A stretch of 64,000 bases of DNA from an uncultured Pseudomonadota bacterium (GCA_946479515.1 CAMLGF010000003.1:1-64000), one strand, 5' to 3'. Counted from the stretch's first letter, positions 7,210-16,098 are shown. Numbers and translations: made by a program. Notes: generated from the sequence alone by a model not told the origin.

Positions 7210-9416
7210 AGAAGCAGGGCATCGACAATTTCTTCGAGGAGCTGAAGGCGCCGGCGCCGGATCCCGAGGCACGCCTGCGTGCGAAGCGCGCGGCGCTCGC
7301 GCAGTTCGAACGCGCGCACGCCGCTGACAAGCTGCTCGAATTCCCCCGCCAAGATTCCGCCGACGAGGCACGTCTCTCCCGTGAACATCATTCACACGGG
7401 AGCGCTTCGATGAAACGATTTGCGAATCGCGGCTGGTATGCCGCCGCCGCCGGAATCGGCGTGCTGGCACTGGGGCTCACCTGGGTGCTGCCGAATCTGC
7501 GCCCGTACACCGAGGAACTGGCGACGCCGGTGGCGGCGTCCGCCCCGCCGGGGCCGCGAGCGACCGAACTACCGGCCGACGCGCAGTCCGCGGGCGCGCC
7601 CAGCGCCGCGGCGGTGTCCGTGCCCGACGCGGAAAACCAGGCTTCGCCGACGCCGGCGGAGCCCGGATCGGCGGCCCTGGCGCGCGACCCCGCGCTGCGC
7701 AAGCAGCTGGAGGAGGCCCGGCTGCGTGCCGCGGCGCAGGCCAGGCTCGCCGACGAGCGTCGCGAAGACAGCCCGCGCGCTGTGCAGTCGCCCAGCCAGG
7801 CGGCGCCGTCTGCGCCGCCGCCATCCGAGAAGCCGGCGAAGGAGGATCTGCAGTCGGTCACCGTCACCGGCATGCGCCGGCCGCTGGCCAACGCGGTGGA
7901 AGTCAAGCGCGAGGCCGTGGGGACTGTCGATGCCATCTCCTCCGAGCCGGTCGCCGGCAGCTATTCCGAGGCGCCGCCGTATCACGACGAAGGCCGTGAC
8001 CAGTTCCAGCACTTCGACCTCAACCCGGTGCGGCGCGTGGCCGACGAGCCCGTATCCACGTTCTCCGCCGACGTGGATACCGCCTCTTACAGCTTCGTGC
8101 GCGCCCGTCTCAGCGAGGGCGACCTGCCGCAGAAGGACGCGGTGCGCGCCGAGGAGATGATCAACTACTTCGACTACGACTGGCCGGCCGCCGATTCGCG
8201 CAGCGTGCCGTTCAAGCCGACAGTGGTGGTCAGCGATTCACCCTGGGGCAAGGGCAGGAAGCTGGTGCACATCGGCATCAAGGGCTACGAAGTTGATCGG
8301 GAGCAGACTCCGCCCGCCAACCTGGTTCTGCTGCTGGACGTGAGCGGCTCGATGAACGAGCCCGACAAGCTGCCGCTGGTGGTGCGCTCCATGGAGCTGC
8401 TGCTCGACAGCCTGAAGCCCACGGATACGGTGGGCATCGTGGTGTACGCCGGCGCCGCGGGCACGGTGCTCGAACCCACGCCGGCGCGCGACAAGCAGAA
8501 GATTCTCGCCGCGCTGCATTCGCTGCGCCCGGGCGGCTCGACGGCCGGCGCCGAGGGCATCGAGCGCGCCTATCAGCTGGCCGAGGGCCATTTCCGCAAG
8601 GGCGGCGTGAACCGCATCCTGCTGTGCACCGATGGCGACTTCAACGTCGGCATCGCCGGCACCGAGGAGCTCAAGGGCTTCGTCGAGCGCAAGCGCGCGA
8701 GCGGCGTCTATCTATCGGTGCTGGGCTTCGGCGAAGGCAACTACCGCGACGAGCTGGCGCAGGCGCTGGCACAGAACGGCAACGGCGTGGCGGCGTACAT
8801 CGACACCGAGAACGAGGCGCGCAAGGTGCTGGTGCAGGAAGCCAGCGCCTCGCTGTTCACCATCGCCAGGGACGTGAAGCTGCAGGTCGAGTTCAATCCC
8901 GCCACGGTGAGCGAGTACCGCCTGGTGGGCTACGAGACCCGCGCGCTCAAGCGCGAAGACTTCAACAATGACGCGGTGGATGCCGGCGACGTGGGCGCGG
9001 GCCACACGGTGACCGCCATCTACGAGATCACGCCCGTCGGCGCCAGGGGTTCGGTGGACGAGCCCTATTTCGAAGGCAATCGCCGGCCCGCCGACGCCCG
9101 GCCGCGCGGCCGTACCGACCTGTATGGCTTCCTCAAGATCCGCTACAAGCTGCCGGGCGAGAGCGAATCGAAGCTGATCAGCGAGCCCATTCCACTGCGC
9201 ACGGCTGGCGTCTCCGCGGCCGTGAGGCGCGACGTGCGCTTCTCCACGGCCGTGGCCGGCTTCGCGCAGCTGCTGCGCGGCGAGACCTACACCGGTTCGC
9301 TGAGCTACGACGACGTCATCGAGGAAGCTCAGGCCGCGCGCGGTGCGGACCGCTTCGGCTATCGCGCCGAGTTCATCGAACTCGTGCGGCGCGCGCGGGG
9401 CGCCGCGAAGGATTGA
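7206..9416 (+). CDS. membrane-anchored YfbK-like VWA protein with TonB-box/plug-like insert
   Basis: 736 residues. The order is: a charged cytoplasmic segment (1-~73), one membrane helix (~74-97), a long Ala/Pro-rich linker, a short block VTVTGMRRPL...VDAISSE (218-~246), a YfbK N-terminal region (FSADVDTASYSFVRARL), a VWA domain with the MIDAS triad in LDVSGSMN (Asp378, Ser380, Ser382), and a DUF3520-like tail ending FIELVRRAR. The VWA core suggests metal-dependent protein binding in the periplasm. The 218-246 block closely resembles the TonB box and first plug strand of the receptor at 37470 (VIVSGIRSSL...LDAISAE). Topology and coupling to a sigma factor resemble an anti-sigma protein, but no known anti-sigma fold is recognised. 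Start ATG 7206 overlaps the sigma stop. Confidence 0.85.
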   Translation: MKKQGIDNFFEELKAPAPDPEARLRAKRAALAQFERAHAADKLLEFPRQDSADEARLSREHHSHGSASMKRFANRGWYAAAAGIGVLALGLTWVLPNLRPYTEELATPVAASAPPGPRATELPADAQSAGAPSAAAVSVPDAENQASPTPAEPGSAALARDPALRKQLEEARLRAAAQARLADERREDSPRAVQSPSQAAPSAPPPSEKPAKEDLQSVTVTGMRRPLANAVEVKREAVGTVDAISSEPVAGSYSEAPPYHDEGRDQFQHFDLNPVRRVADEPVSTFSADVDTASYSFVRARLSEGDLPQKDAVRAEEMINYFDYDWPAADSRSVPFKPTVVVSDSPWGKGRKLVHIGIKGYEVDREQTPPANLVLLLDVSGSMNEPDKLPLVVRSMELLLDSLKPTDTVGIVVYAGAAGTVLEPTPARDKQKILAALHSLRPGGSTAGAEGIERAYQLAEGHFRKGGVNRILLCTDGDFNVGIAGTEELKGFVERKRASGVYLSVLGFGEGNYRDELAQALAQNGNGVAAYIDTENEARKVLVQEASASLFTIARDVKLQVEFNPATVSEYRLVGYETRALKREDFNNDAVDAGDVGAGHTVTAIYEITPVGARGSVDEPYFEGNRRPADARPRGRTDLYGFLKIRYKLPGESESKLISEPIPLRTAGVSAAVRRDVRFSTAVAGFAQLLRGETYTGSLSYDDVIEEAQAARGADRFGYRAEFIELVRRARGAAKD

Positions 9417-9460
9417 TCCGGGCGGTCAGGCCCGGGTCTGGCGTGCGCGCGGACGCGCCG

Positions 9461-10255
9461 TCAGTCCCGGGTTTTCACCTTGTAGTCGGCGGGGATGTCG
9501 AATGAGGCCGCCGGCAATTCGCCGGCCTCGATTCGGGTCACCGTGGTGGTGATGTTGCCCTTGGCGAGCCGCGCCATCATCGCCGCCATGGGGCCGTCGC
9601 CGCCGGCATTGATGTTGATGTTGCTCTCGAGCGCCATGCCGGCCTCGGCCATCTTGCGCGTGAGCGCGGCATAAGCCTTGGCCTGCGCGGCGCCCGTGGG
9701 TGACTTGGCGCTGCGCGGATCGCCGAAGATGAAGCCGGAGTCGGCGGCCGCACGGTAAAAGGCCTGGTAGTCGGCGAGCCCCGGAACCTTCGTCGCCAGG
9801 CACACCGTGCCGGCCAGGGTCATGGTGAGATCCATGCCATCGCCCGAATGACCGGTGGGGCTGAACGGCAGCGACACGCTGATGTCGTGCACCGTGCACT
9901 CGAAGCCCGCGATCTGGCGGGTCTGCGAGGTTCTGGTCAGCGTCGCGTCCAGGGTTCCCGTGCCGATCTTCTGCAGCTGCTCGGCGATGCTGTCGAGCGG
10001 CGTGACGTTGGCCACCTTCTTCTTGGCGTCGAGATCGATGAAGCGCCGGCCTTCGATGTCCATGATCAGCGTCTGTGTCTTGCCGCGAAAGGTGCTTTCG
10101 GTGCGCTGCCGGTTGCCCTTGATCTGGCTGACGCCGTCACCGCTCAGGTCGAGGACCATCTTGCCCACGGTCTGGGTGGTGATGGTGACGTCGGCCAGCG
10201 CGGTGCCCGCGAGACTCGACAAGAGGGTGGCGACCAGGATCCGATGCTTCGTCAT
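9461..10255 (-). CDS. secreted protein of unknown function (DUF4412-like)
   Basis: 264 residues with a signal peptide (ILVATLLSSLAGTALA-DV). After it come beta-rich segments such as TQTVGKMVLDLSGDG and GKTQTLIMDIEGRRFIDLDAKKK, which resemble periplasmic DUF4412-type proteins; this assignment is tentative. Two cysteines (in GFECTVHD and GTVCLATK) may form a disulfide. The ATG at 10255 follows GGGAG on the reverse strand. It is convergent with the VWA gene (44 nt apart) and transcribed alone. I do not recognise a biochemical function. Confidence 0.6.
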   Translation of the reverse strand: MTKHRILVATLLSSLAGTALADVTITTQTVGKMVLDLSGDGVSQIKGNRQRTESTFRGKTQTLIMDIEGRRFIDLDAKKKVANVTPLDSIAEQLQKIGTGTLDATLTRTSQTRQIAGFECTVHDISVSLPFSPTGHSGDGMDLTMTLAGTVCLATKVPGLADYQAFYRAAADSGFIFGDPRSAKSPTGAAQAKAYAALTRKMAEAGMALESNININAGGDGPMAAMMARLAKGNITTTVTRIEAGELPAASFDIPADYKVKTRD

Positions 10256-10341
10256 GTTCTGCTCCCTTCTGATGACGCCGGCCTTTATACCTGCTCGCCC
10301 GGCGCCCGGGGATGTCGTCGCCCGCCGACAGCCGGCGCTGG

Positions 10342-11739
10342 TTAGGCCGGATCCGAGGCGCGGCGGCCCCGGCTCTCGCCTTCCAGCACCAGCGGGCGCA
10401 TGACGTTGAGTCGCATGCGGCCGCGGCCGAGCTTCTCCAGCTGGATATCCGCCTTCTGCTCGGCCAGGCGCCGCTGCAGCAGCAGGAGCCGTACTTCGAG
10501 ATTGTCCTGCACGTCGGGCAGCCGCAGCTCCGGCGCCAGGCGCAGCTCGCGGTTGGAAAACTCCTGGCGGCCGGTGCGCAGGTACTCGCCGGCCAGCTTC
10601 CAGAGAATGGCGCCGGCGACGCCGCGGATCAGGTACACGTCGTCGAGGAATACGCTGTTGTCGCGCCCGAACAGTCGCAGCCGCAGCGGCGGGCCATGCC
10701 CCGCGACGCCGTGCCCGGGCGGCTCCGTCGCGGCGGGCTCCTGCGGCTCGCGCTCGGCGGGCGGTTGCATCAGGCTCATGGCCACCGCGAACTGGCCGCA
10801 CAACAGCATCAGCGCGTCTTCGTCGTCGTAGCCGAAGTTCTGGTCGTGCGTGCTCTCCACGAACAACGCACCGAGCACGCGTCCGCGCGCGCGCAGCGGC
10901 ACCGCGAGCTGGCTGCGCGGCTCCTTGAGCCCGGGCAACGGAATGGCGGATTTGAGCGCCGGCGCATAGCCCATTTCCTCGGCGCGTTCGCGCGCCGCGC
11001 GCGCATAGCGCGCCATGTTCATCATGTGACCCACGCGGATGGGCACGCCCTCGCGCACCGCGGTGCCGACGATGCCGTCGCCGATGAAGATTTCCGCGCC
11101 CGCGCCATCGTGCTCGTAGCCGCGGCTGGCGAGCAGCGTGAGCGCGGCCTGGGCCGCATCGCTGAGCCACAGCATGGCGTGATCGATGCGCAGCAGCTCA
11201 CCAAGCCCATCGAGGAAGGTGTCGAGCAGCTCGCTCAGATCTTCGCAGTGCGCCATGCGCTCGGACAGCAGCCGCGAGTTGGTGGCGATGTCCACGCGCG
11301 GTTGCGCGCCCGGCAGCTCGCGACGCCCGGGCACGCGCCGCATCTCGAGCACGCGATAGATGTCCGCGCCCCGCAGGTGAAAGACCTGGTCCATGCCGGA
11401 ATGGCTGGCGACACCCATGAGCTTGGCGCGCAGGCGCTCGAACACCGGTCCTTCGGTCTCGGTGCGCAGGTACTCGAGCTGCAGCACCACGCCGGCGCCG
11501 CTGTAGCCATCGTCGAGCGTCAGCGCCGCGCGCCGCGTGGCCAGCACGTTCTCGCGGCTGCGATTGAAAAACTGATATGACAACGCGATGTGCAGCGGAT
11601 CGACGTACTCGGCCAGCGACAGGTAGCTGACGTTCGGCATGTGATCGGGCGAGACCGTGCACAGCGTGGGCGGGATCACGCCCTCCATCATGCGGCGTAC
11701 GCCGAACAGCGTGAGGCCGTCCTGGAACACGGTGTTCAT
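10342..11739 (-). CDS. three-domain FMN split-barrel / GAF / winged-helix-like protein
   Basis: 465 residues from ATG 11739 (an in-frame GTG or ATG upstream would overlap the previous gene by 25 nt). Residues ~8-140 resemble the pyridoxamine-phosphate-oxidase-like split barrel (GVIPPTLCTVSPDHMPNVSY). Residues ~175-320 are a GAF sensor (LSELLDTFLDGLGELLRIDH; SQLAVPLRARGRVLGALFVE). The C-terminal ~100 residues (RLFGRDNSVFLDDVYLIRG; FSNRELRLAP) look like an OmpR-type winged helix. It lies 5 nt downstream of another split-barrel gene, so the pair is an operon. The arrangement suggests a flavin- or small-molecule-responsive regulator; function is inferred from domains only. Confidence 0.68.
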   Translation of the reverse strand: MNTVFQDGLTLFGVRRMMEGVIPPTLCTVSPDHMPNVSYLSLAEYVDPLHIALSYQFFNRSRENVLATRRAALTLDDGYSGAGVVLQLEYLRTETEGPVFERLRAKLMGVASHSGMDQVFHLRGADIYRVLEMRRVPGRRELPGAQPRVDIATNSRLLSERMAHCEDLSELLDTFLDGLGELLRIDHAMLWLSDAAQAALTLLASRGYEHDGAGAEIFIGDGIVGTAVREGVPIRVGHMMNMARYARAARERAEEMGYAPALKSAIPLPGLKEPRSQLAVPLRARGRVLGALFVESTHDQNFGYDDEDALMLLCGQFAVAMSLMQPPAEREPQEPAATEPPGHGVAGHGPPLRLRLFGRDNSVFLDDVYLIRGVAGAILWKLAGEYLRTGRQEFSNRELRLAPELRLPDVQDNLEVRLLLLQRRLAEQKADIQLEKLGRGRMRLNVMRPLVLEGESRGRRASDPA

Positions 11740-11744
11740 GGGCT

Positions 11745-12221
11745 TCACGGCTTCAACGCCAGCGCGCAACCCGCGTCGGGTCCCGGCGTCTGGTTGCGGG
11801 CCGAAAAGGGCGTGAAGCGGATCGCCATGAGATCGTCGTCCGGACGCAGGTACCAGGACTCCGTGTACTCGGGCGGGATGCCGTGCGTCTCGAGCTGCTT
11901 GCGGAATTTCACGTAGCGATCGAACACGAGTTCGCGGAAGGCGCCGCCGCCCAGGCTCACCTCCGCGTCACGCCCGAGCAGGCTGATCGACTTGTAGGTC
12001 TCGGGCAAGGTGAGATTCACGGCCACGCGTCCGTTCTCACGCACCGCCGCCAGCACTTCGAAGCCCGACTCCCCGGACAGGATGACGACCAGCCGCCCGT
12101 CGGCTTCGAGCTGTGCCGCCAGTCCGCGGCACAGCGAAGGCCGGCCCGCGTTCGTGCAGCCGCCCACCTGGTGGCTCACGCCCGCGGCGAGGAACTCGAC
12201 CATGTCTTCAGTGAGCGCCAT
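11745..12221 (-). CDS. pyridoxamine 5'-phosphate oxidase-related (split-barrel flavin) protein
   Basis: 158 residues. The sequence GVSHQVGGCTNAGRPSLCRG followed by GRLVVILSGESGFEVLAAV and GRVAVNLTLPETYKSISL matches the small FMN-binding split-barrel family, which includes stress- and cofactor-related oxidases of mostly unknown substrate. It precedes the GAF-fused split-barrel gene by 5 nt, so the two probably form a functional unit. The promoter region is shared with the divergent NmrA-like gene and contains two short palindromes. Confidence 0.7.
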   Translation of the reverse strand: MALTEDMVEFLAAGVSHQVGGCTNAGRPSLCRGLAAQLEADGRLVVILSGESGFEVLAAVRENGRVAVNLTLPETYKSISLLGRDAEVSLGGGAFRELVFDRYVKFRKQLETHGIPPEYTESWYLRPDDDLMAIRFTPFSARNQTPGPDAGCALALKP

Positions 12222-12275
12222 CTGTCTCGAATTCTGGAACCGGTATGCACACGTTAGCGTGATTTTAAGGAATCC

Positions 12276-12290
12276 CTAAGCGCGACTTAG
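12276..12290. promoter_or_regulatory. small palindrome in divergent promoter region
   Basis: CTAAG-CGCGA-CTTAG is a perfect 5-bp inverted repeat with a 5-nt spacer, between the split-barrel operon and the NmrA-like gene. It could be an operator half-site pair; no regulator is assigned. Confidence 0.35.
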
Positions 12291-12307
12291 CAATCCCGCG
12301 CGCGCCA

Positions 12308-12323
12308 TTGACTAGTGTTAGTC
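12308..12323 (+). promoter_or_regulatory. TTGACT -35-like box overlapping an inverted repeat
   Basis: TTGACT at 12308-12313 overlaps GACTA-GTGT-TAGTC (12310-12323), a perfect 5-bp inverted repeat 32 nt upstream of the NmrA-like start. The position suits an operator, but no good -10 is visible downstream at normal spacing. Confidence 0.3.
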
Positions 12324-12354
12324 CCGCCAGCGGGCGTGCTTTCAAGGAGTCGAG

Positions 12355-13311
12355 ATGTCCAGACCCATCATCACCGTGTTCGGCGCCAGCGGGGCGCAGG
12401 GCGGCGGTCTCGTCCGCGCCTTGCTGGCCGACCCTGACCGCCATTTCGCCGTGCGGGCCGTGACCCGCCGGCCCGATGCGGCGGCCGCACAGGATTTGCG
12501 CCGCGCAGGGGCGGAAGTGGTGATGGCGGACATCGACGATGCCTGCAGCGCGGCCAAGGCGATGGCCGGGACGTACGGCGCCTTCCTGATGACCAATTTC
12601 TGGGAGCATCAGTCCGGCGAGCGCGAGCTCGTTCAGGCGCACAACCTGGCCTCTGCAGCGGCCCAGGCCGGCGTGCGCCACGCCATCTGGTCGACGCTCG
12701 AGGACACGCGCGAGTTCATCCCGGCCGATGGCACTCGCATGCCCGTGCTCGAAGGCCGCTTCAACGTGCCGCATTTCGACGCCAAGGGCGAGGCGCACCG
12801 CTACTTCGCGCGGCAGGGCGTGCCGGTGACTTATCTGTACACGTCCGGGTTCTGGGAAAACCTGATCCACTTCGGCATGGGCCCGCAGCGCGCCGCCGAC
12901 GGGCGCCTGGTGCTCACGTTCCCGACCGGCGACGCGCACATCCCGTGGATCGGCGTGCAGGACATCGGCCGCGCGGCGCGCGAGATCTTCCTGCGCGGCG
13001 AGGTTCTCATCGGCGATTCCATCGGCGTCGCGGGCGACATCCTGACCGGCGCGCAGATGGCGGGAATCCTCGCGAAGGCGCTCGGCGAGCCCGTGCAGTA
13101 CAACGCCGTGACCCCGGACCAGTTCCGTGCCTTCGATTCTCCCGGCGCGGTCGAGGTCGGCAACATGTGGCAGTTCAAGCGCGACTGCGCAACGGCGTAC
13201 TGCGCGCGCCGCGATCTGCGCCGGGTGCGCGCCCTGCATCCCGGCATCGCCGATTTCGCGACCTGGCTGGCCGAGAACAAGACGCGGATTCCGTTGTCCG
13301 CGGCGGCGTGA
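12355..13311 (+). CDS. NmrA-like NAD(P)-binding protein
   Basis: 318 residues. The N-terminus TVFGASGAQGGGLVRALL is an atypical-SDR dinucleotide-binding loop, and AVRAVTRRPD supplies the NADP-type arginines after beta-2. HAIWSTLEDTRE and VTYLYTSGFWENL match NmrA/HSCARG proteins, which sense NADPH/NADP status or act as quinone or aldehyde reductases. No catalytic Tyr-x3-Lys is evident, in keeping with the NmrA group. ATG 12355 is preceded by AAGGAG. It ends 2 nt before the downstream cytochrome gene, so the two may be transcribed together. Confidence 0.82.
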   Translation: MSRPIITVFGASGAQGGGLVRALLADPDRHFAVRAVTRRPDAAAAQDLRRAGAEVVMADIDDACSAAKAMAGTYGAFLMTNFWEHQSGERELVQAHNLASAAAQAGVRHAIWSTLEDTREFIPADGTRMPVLEGRFNVPHFDAKGEAHRYFARQGVPVTYLYTSGFWENLIHFGMGPQRAADGRLVLTFPTGDAHIPWIGVQDIGRAAREIFLRGEVLIGDSIGVAGDILTGAQMAGILAKALGEPVQYNAVTPDQFRAFDSPGAVEVGNMWQFKRDCATAYCARRDLRRVRALHPGIADFATWLAENKTRIPLSAAA

Positions 13312-13313
13312 TC

Positions 13314-14312
13314 ATGGCCAGGGGAGTCGCGTGGCTGGTGTGGGGAGCGCTGGTGCTGGCAGGGTCGGCCCGGGCCGACGGGGCTCGCGACCTGCCGGAG
13401 CGACTGGCCGATACGGGCCTGTACGACGAGTCCACGCGGGCCGGTCTCATCGAATACTCGCCGCAGTACCCGCTGTGGTCGGATGGAGCCGGCAAGCGCC
13501 GCTGGATCTACCTGCCGCCGGGCAGCTTCATCGATGCTGCCAACCCGGACGCCTGGGATTTTCCACGGGGCACGAAGCTCTGGAAGGAATTCCGCCATGG
13601 GGCTGCGGTGGAAACGCGCTACATCGTGCGCGGCGCGGATGGCACCTGGCGTTACGGCAGCTACGCGTGGGACGCGCGCGGCGGCGAGGCGCGGCTCGTG
13701 CCGGTGGCCGGCCGTGAACTGGCGCTGCCGGCCGCGCCCGGCGGTCGCTACGGCATTCCCGCGGAAAACGACTGCCGCGCCTGCCACGAAGCCGCGCCGG
13801 TGCCCGTGCTGGGCTTCAGCGCCCTGCAGCTCTCGCCCGACCGCGATCCGGCGGCGCCGCATGCCAATGCATTCAGCGGCGCGGACCTGCGCACGCTGGC
13901 CGCGCGCGGGCTGCTGCGAAATCTGCCGCCATCGGTGCTCGCGCATCCGCCGCGCATCGCCGCCGCCACCGCGCGCGAGCGCAGCGCGCTCGGGTATCTG
14001 CACGGCAACTGCGGTCATTGCCACAACGCCGACGGGCCGCTGTCGATCTTCGAGCTGAACCTCTCGCAGCGCGTGACCGGGTCTGCCGCGGACGTGCTGC
14101 GCACGCTGGTCGGCGTGCCCAGCCAGGTGCGCGCGCCGCAGGCGCCGGTCGGCACGCCGCGCATCGCCCCCGGCCACTTTTCTGCGAGCGCGCTCGCCAT
14201 CCGCATGCGCTCGCGCGATCCGCTGCAGCAGATGCCGCCGCTCGGCACGACGCAGGTGGATGCCGAAGCGCTGGCGCTGCTCGCCGCGTGGGTGGATGGA
14301 CTCTCTAACTAA
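13314..14312 (+). CDS. secreted di-heme cytochrome c-like protein (SO2930-type)
   Basis: 332 residues with a signal peptide ending near SARA-DG. Two CxxCH heme-binding sites are present, DCRACHE and NCGHCHN, each followed by long loops. The N-terminal half has YSPQYPLWSDGAGKRRW, characteristic of a large family of extracytoplasmic di-heme proteins annotated as SO2930-like. The likely role is electron transfer in the periplasm; the partner enzyme is unknown. It begins 2 nt after the NmrA-like stop and is followed 24 nt later by another cytochrome gene. Confidence 0.8.
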   Translation: MARGVAWLVWGALVLAGSARADGARDLPERLADTGLYDESTRAGLIEYSPQYPLWSDGAGKRRWIYLPPGSFIDAANPDAWDFPRGTKLWKEFRHGAAVETRYIVRGADGTWRYGSYAWDARGGEARLVPVAGRELALPAAPGGRYGIPAENDCRACHEAAPVPVLGFSALQLSPDRDPAAPHANAFSGADLRTLAARGLLRNLPPSVLAHPPRIAAATARERSALGYLHGNCGHCHNADGPLSIFELNLSQRVTGSAADVLRTLVGVPSQVRAPQAPVGTPRIAPGHFSASALAIRMRSRDPLQQMPPLGTTQVDAEALALLAAWVDGLSN

Positions 14313-14336
14313 CAACCCGTTCTGGAGGATGGAATC

Positions 14337-14942
14337 GTGAGTTCGCTGAAGATGCTGTTGAGAATCGCCATGGTGGTCGCCGCCTCGTTCGCGCGTGCCG
14401 CCGAACCGCCGCCGCCCGCCGCCGCACCGGATGCCGTCGCGACGGACTCGGCCCCGCGGGGCATGGTCGAGCGCGGGCGCTACCTGGTGTCCACCTCGGC
14501 CTGCAACGACTGCCATACGCCGTGGCACATGACCGAGCGCGGGCCCGAACCGGACATGAGCCGCATGCTGTCGGGCCATCCCGAAGCCCTGGAAATGCCG
14601 CCGGCACCGGCGGTGCCGGGGCCATGGCAGATGGTCGCGGGCGCGACCAATACCGCCTGGGCAGGGCCCTGGGGCGTGAGCTTCACGGCCAATCTCACGC
14701 CGGATCGCGAGACCGGTCTCGGCAAGTGGAGCGAGCGCAACTTCATCGAGACCATCCGCACCGGGCGGCACCTGGGACGCGGGCGGCCGGTCCTGCCGCC
14801 CATGCCCATTCCCGTGTACAACAATTTCACCGACGCGGACCTGGCGGCGATCTACGCCTATCTGCGCACCATCCCGGCGGTGAGGAATCGAGTGCCCGAG
14901 CCGCGCATCGCGCCGCCGCCGGTCGCCCGCGCGGGTAGTTAG
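14337..14942 (+). CDS. periplasmic mono-heme cytochrome c
   Basis: 201 residues, GTG start at 14337 preceded by GGAGG. Signal peptide to about SFARA-AE. A single heme site, ACNDCHTPW, sits near residue 60, with a candidate distal Met in PPMPIPVYNNF. The region FTANLTPDRETGLGKWSE and the ending IYAYLRTIPAV are typical of cytochromes that accompany dehydrogenases (alcohol, aldehyde or isoquinoline type). With the preceding di-heme protein it forms a small electron-transfer unit; no dehydrogenase is adjacent. Confidence 0.83.
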   Translation: MSSLKMLLRIAMVVAASFARAAEPPPPAAAPDAVATDSAPRGMVERGRYLVSTSACNDCHTPWHMTERGPEPDMSRMLSGHPEALEMPPAPAVPGPWQMVAGATNTAWAGPWGVSFTANLTPDRETGLGKWSERNFIETIRTGRHLGRGRPVLPPMPIPVYNNFTDADLAAIYAYLRTIPAVRNRVPEPRIAPPPVARAGS

Positions 14943-15016
14943 CAACCCCGGCACGCGCGCCGCCGCGTTACACTGCCGCGGGTCCGGATTCCCCGGGCTC
15001 GCGGCGGAGTGACCTC

Positions 15017-16039
15017 ATGGCGGCTATGCAGATTCTGGCGCTGGTGTTGATGTCCCTGCTCGCCGCCGGCGTGGCCGCGCAGGAACCGACCCTCGAACTG
15101 GCGCCTTCGCCGCTGGAAGTGCCGGCGCGCATCGGGCCGCTGGTCGGAAATCCGACGCCTCACGAGTACGGCGAACCGGGCATGGGGGTCTCCTACCAGT
15201 ACGGCGCGCCGGGAGCGAGCCTGACGGTATACGTGTACGACGCCGGCATCGCGGACCTGGAACAGGGGGCGGACACCATTCCGGCCTGCGTGCAATTCGA
15301 GCTAGCCAAACAGGGTGTGTCGCAGGCCTATCAGCAGTCCCGGCTGCTGTCCGAACATCTGGTGAAACTGCTGCCGCCGCAGGCCGCGCCGCTGATGCGC
15401 GAGGCGGTTTTCGAATTCGAGCACGAAGGCCACGGCCTCGTGTCGTATGTGTGGATCACGGCAGTGGCCGGGCAGTTCATCAAGCTGCGATTCACCGCCG
15501 ACAAGGAAATACAGGATGAACTGCCGGACGCGCGGCGCGTCATTCTCGCGGCCTTCGGCGAGGCCATCCAACCGCACCTCTCACCCGCGGATCCCGAGGC
15601 GAAGAAGTCCGGTACCGCCATCAATCTCGACCTGAACTCGCTCGACGGCGACTTCGGTACGGCCGGACTCCTCTACCCCATGCTGCTCAGCGCGGTCGCC
15701 GAGCAGACGCCGGATGCCGCGCCCGTATGCGGGGGCGAGATGGTGCCGTCCTTCGAGACCGAGCTCGGCCTGTACCGCACGCTGTTCGTCGACAGCGGCG
15801 AGGGCGGCGGGACTGCGTTCGGCAAGCGGATCGCCAGGGCGGCGACGGATGGCTTTCTCGAGGAGCTCGTCTGGGTCGAGCTGCACCGCGACTCCTGGGG
15901 CAAGCGAGCGCCGCAGGAACTGGCGCTCGAGGACTATGCGAAGTGGAAGCGCAAGAACCTCAAGCGTTTCCGTCGCCCCGCCTTCGGCAGCGTCTACATC
16001 GACCATCCGCGGCCGCTGGCGCCCGAGCCGACCCCGTGA
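15017..16039 (+). CDS. secreted protein of unknown function
   Basis: 340 residues with a signal peptide (ILALVLMSLLAAGVAAQ). ATG 15017 follows GGAG by 7 nt. The mature part has mixed alpha/beta character with no motif I can name; ASLTVYVYDAGIADLEQG and AVAGQFIKLRFTADKE are the most structured stretches. The C-terminal tail is basic (KWKRKNLKRFRR). It lies alone between the cytochromes and the Fur-type operon. Two cysteines are far apart. I do not recognise the family. Confidence 0.6.
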   Translation: MAAMQILALVLMSLLAAGVAAQEPTLELAPSPLEVPARIGPLVGNPTPHEYGEPGMGVSYQYGAPGASLTVYVYDAGIADLEQGADTIPACVQFELAKQGVSQAYQQSRLLSEHLVKLLPPQAAPLMREAVFEFEHEGHGLVSYVWITAVAGQFIKLRFTADKEIQDELPDARRVILAAFGEAIQPHLSPADPEAKKSGTAINLDLNSLDGDFGTAGLLYPMLLSAVAEQTPDAAPVCGGEMVPSFETELGLYRTLFVDSGEGGGTAFGKRIARAATDGFLEELVWVELHRDSWGKRAPQELALEDYAKWKRKNLKRFRRPAFGSVYIDHPRPLAPEPTP

Positions 16040-16073
16040 GCTGCCCATCGGCGGCAATAGAGAGAATGGGGTT

Positions 16074-16098
16074 GCAAATAAGAATTCTTCTCATGTAG
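16074..16098 (+). promoter_or_regulatory. probable Fur box
   Basis: The 25-bp stretch matches the extended Fur consensus GCAAATGAGAAT-n-ATTCTCAT closely: GCAAATAAGAATT then CTTCTCATGTAG, with only two mismatches in the central 19 positions. It lies 67-91 nt upstream of the PepSY gene that starts the operon 16165-19172. Iron-repressed control is inferred. Confidence 0.62.

Noticed and set aside
12831..14954. Long minus-strand frame opposite the cytochrome genes
   Set aside because: His/Arg-rich antisense translation without motifs; the plus strand carries CxxCH cytochromes.
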